From contig CM038911.1 in NCBI GenBank assembly GCA_021904315.1, positions 14,047,390 to 14,111,389 of the forward strand: a stretch of 64,000 nucleotides of DNA, given 5' to 3'. The notes under the pieces are model-generated. The model saw nothing but the letters and a program-made list of their open reading frames with translations, did no database searches and was not told the DNA's origin. The stretch's first letter is position 1; each line of letters starts with the position of its first letter. Shown in pieces: positions 62,080 to 64,000 of the stretch. The DNA comes from Sphagnum magellanicum (Eukaryota; Streptophyta; Sphagnopsida; Sphagnales; Sphagnaceae). The position numbers were made by a program, and so were the translations under genes.

Positions 62080-62480
62080 TAAACAAATTAAACAAACCTT
62101 AGAGAACATCCTTTCTTTCTATAGACTAGATAAAAGTTCAAATATGAAGAAATGTTTCACTAGAAATGTAAAATATGACCAAAGGAACCCCAATTTGATC
62201 AATATATTTCAAAAAGGCTTAGATTAACCCCTAAAGAGTTAAGATTTGATCTACAAACTTGGAAAGAGGGTTAAAAAGTTCAATTGCATGGATAGAAAGG
62301 TGAAACAAACCTTAAAGAACCAACATTTGAGCTACATGCTTGGAACGAAGTTTTTAAATATCAATTGCATCACTAGGCCTATTAAACATACCCTAGAGAT
62401 CTCTAACATGATTTGCAAATTGAATACATGTACAAAAAAATCCATCATAAACATGTTAAAAAGGCCCAAGAAAACCTTAC
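62080..62480. repeat. Degenerate tandem array, unit about 83 bp
   Basis: Units carry AAACAAACCTTA(A/G)AGAAC, a TTTGA(T/G)CTAC block, CTTGGAA(A/C)GA and CAATTGCAT. At least three copies can be followed between 62220 and 62480, and a weaker one starts near 62090. Confidence 0.65.
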
Positions 62481-64000
62481 ATATGTAGAGTGGATAAAGG
62501 TAGAAAAATTGGCACAATTGATGATGCCTCAAAAATGTATATAGAAATTGAAAGAACTTATCCTACTCTATAAAAATTAACACATGTCATCATGCCTTGA
62601 AATTCTACAAGTCTTCATTTTTTTTGCTCACATGGTTCATCTATAAGAGCCATGCGTAAGTATCATTGTAAGCATTCTAACTCAAGACACTTTTGAAGAA
62701 AACATGTTTAAAGTTTATGAAGGGCATTTGACAATATGATTTATTGTTGACCTTGATAATTTCAAAAGCATTCCATGCAATAATCTCATCCAACACAACA
62801 AACCAACTCTTGTTCATTCGATGAAAATGCCAAAACATATAATGGGTTACAAACAAGTATGGTAAAATATGGGCTTTTATAATTGCATCCAAAGAACGGT
62901 GGTAAAAGGTGTCCACTTAGTTGGACTTATATGTAGAAGCTAGGGCAAAGTATTAGGTTACCAAAAGGCAATAATTCAAGTTCCAAGTTAATAATCAAAG
63001 GGTTGGATCCAAGTTTCTTGAAGGAGTTTACTAGAACTGATGCAATTAAGGTTTATACAAACCCATAGATTTTGTCATAGAGATATGGTCAATATGATGT
63101 TAGAGAAATAGTAGCTTATGGTATTTTGAATAATATCACAAAATAAGATGTATATGCAATGATTTTAGTGGAAATTATCTTTCTTATATGGGGGACTTCT
63201 CTTAAGTGCAATTCCCTAATCTAGGTTAGCACAAGGAGGTGTCATGCACATTCCATGTAATATATCTCCAGTGAGTTGTTTTTTTAGCATGAATTTTTTA
63301 CTAAATTGATTTGAATAAATCATAATGATAGAATTGATGAGCTTTTTGATTGTTATATCAAGAAGGCCATGTTGTCATTGCATTACATTGTGTTCAAGGT
63401 CCAAGGCATAATGCCTTAACAACAAGGCCTTCCTCTCTATTTGACATCCAAGCAAAAGTAGATGGAGGTTATACTTTGTAAGGTTTTGAACATTAAAAGC
63501 TTTTTAACATGTCACAAAACTCAAAATCTACATAAGAATGGATACAATGTGCAAATTTGATTCTAGATAGGAGGTTCATCCATTGATATGGACTAACTCA
63601 TTTTTCTTGATATTAGAAATGGGGAAATGTATTTGTGATATTGGATTGGAAGGTGGTCCATTGTTAGATAGTGATATATTTTGCTCACAAGTTGTGTTGA
63701 AGAAAATTAACAACAATTGCCTTAAATTGTATAAAATGTGGCTATATCAACTTCATTCCATCTTGTCAAGATTGTACTTATGGTAGTTGTAGTGATGACT
63801 AAAAGGTATTTACCAATAAAGCTTGATGCAATTTCTAAATATAATGATCATGGTTATAAGCCAAAGTTGTAAGCAAGTGAATCATTATTGAATGTTAAAT
63901 CCTTTGCCTAATTATCAAAGATCTTCAAGTTTTTTGAACGGTTGTTTTTAGTTAACACATTGTTAGAACTACCCTTAGTGTGCCAAAGTGTATAACTTCA
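62481..64000. other. AT-rich stretch without recognised features
   Basis: Short open frames only; nothing recognisable was found on either strand up to the window end. Confidence 0.35.

Overview
The window is nuclear DNA of a land plant. Three of its four clear genes are typical of plants (an FCS-like zinc finger gene, a STAY-GREEN Mg-dechelatase gene, and a peroxisomal malate dehydrogenase with an N-terminal PTS2-like signal). All genes have GT-AG spliceosomal introns, and they lie in very AT-rich DNA full of decayed transposons, foldback elements and tandem repeats. The gene-poor, repeat-rich layout would fit a fern, lycophyte or gymnosperm, but the sequence alone does not settle the lineage.

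Layout. About 1.2-2.5 kb holds an FLZ zinc-finger gene (minus strand, 2 exons). From 3.5 to 17.9 kb there is no host gene. This stretch holds a TIR element, a CACTA-type MITE (11.5 kb), a 2.66-kb Helitron (12.05-14.70 kb) carrying a captured exon of a glutathionyl-hydroquinone reductase gene, and a minisatellite (16.1-16.6 kb). From 18.7 to 21.4 kb is a complete 9-exon peroxisomal/glyoxysomal NAD-malate dehydrogenase gene (minus strand). A Harbinger-type MITE lies at 23.1-23.3 kb. From 28.6 to 32.6 kb is a complete 8-exon gene for a type I membrane protein resembling the V-ATPase accessory subunit S1/VOA1 family (minus strand). From 33 to 37 kb there are an inverted repeat and two degenerate tandem arrays. 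From 37.8 to 38.75 kb is an unrecognised, possibly broken, spliced reading frame. From 42.3 to 43.9 kb is a decayed MULE-type transposase with a SWIM zinc finger. From 49.7 to 52.2 kb is a complete 6-exon STAY-GREEN gene (plus strand). The remainder, 52.3-64 kb, is repeats and AT-rich DNA, including a second, 511-bp Helitron at 59.4-59.9 kb whose termini match the first.

The four host genes have no visible functional link; they are ordinary dispersed plant genes. MDH works in peroxisomal NADH/malate shuttling for beta-oxidation, photorespiration or the glyoxylate cycle. STAY-GREEN starts chlorophyll a breakdown in plastids. The S1/VOA1-like protein is expected in the secretory pathway. The FLZ protein is probably a SnRK1-linked adaptor. 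The most informative mobile DNA is the Helitron pair and two MITEs whose target-site duplications can be read directly. A dispersed repeat family of about 200 bp lies inside introns of the S1/VOA1-like and STAY-GREEN genes, and another lies inside an MDH intron.
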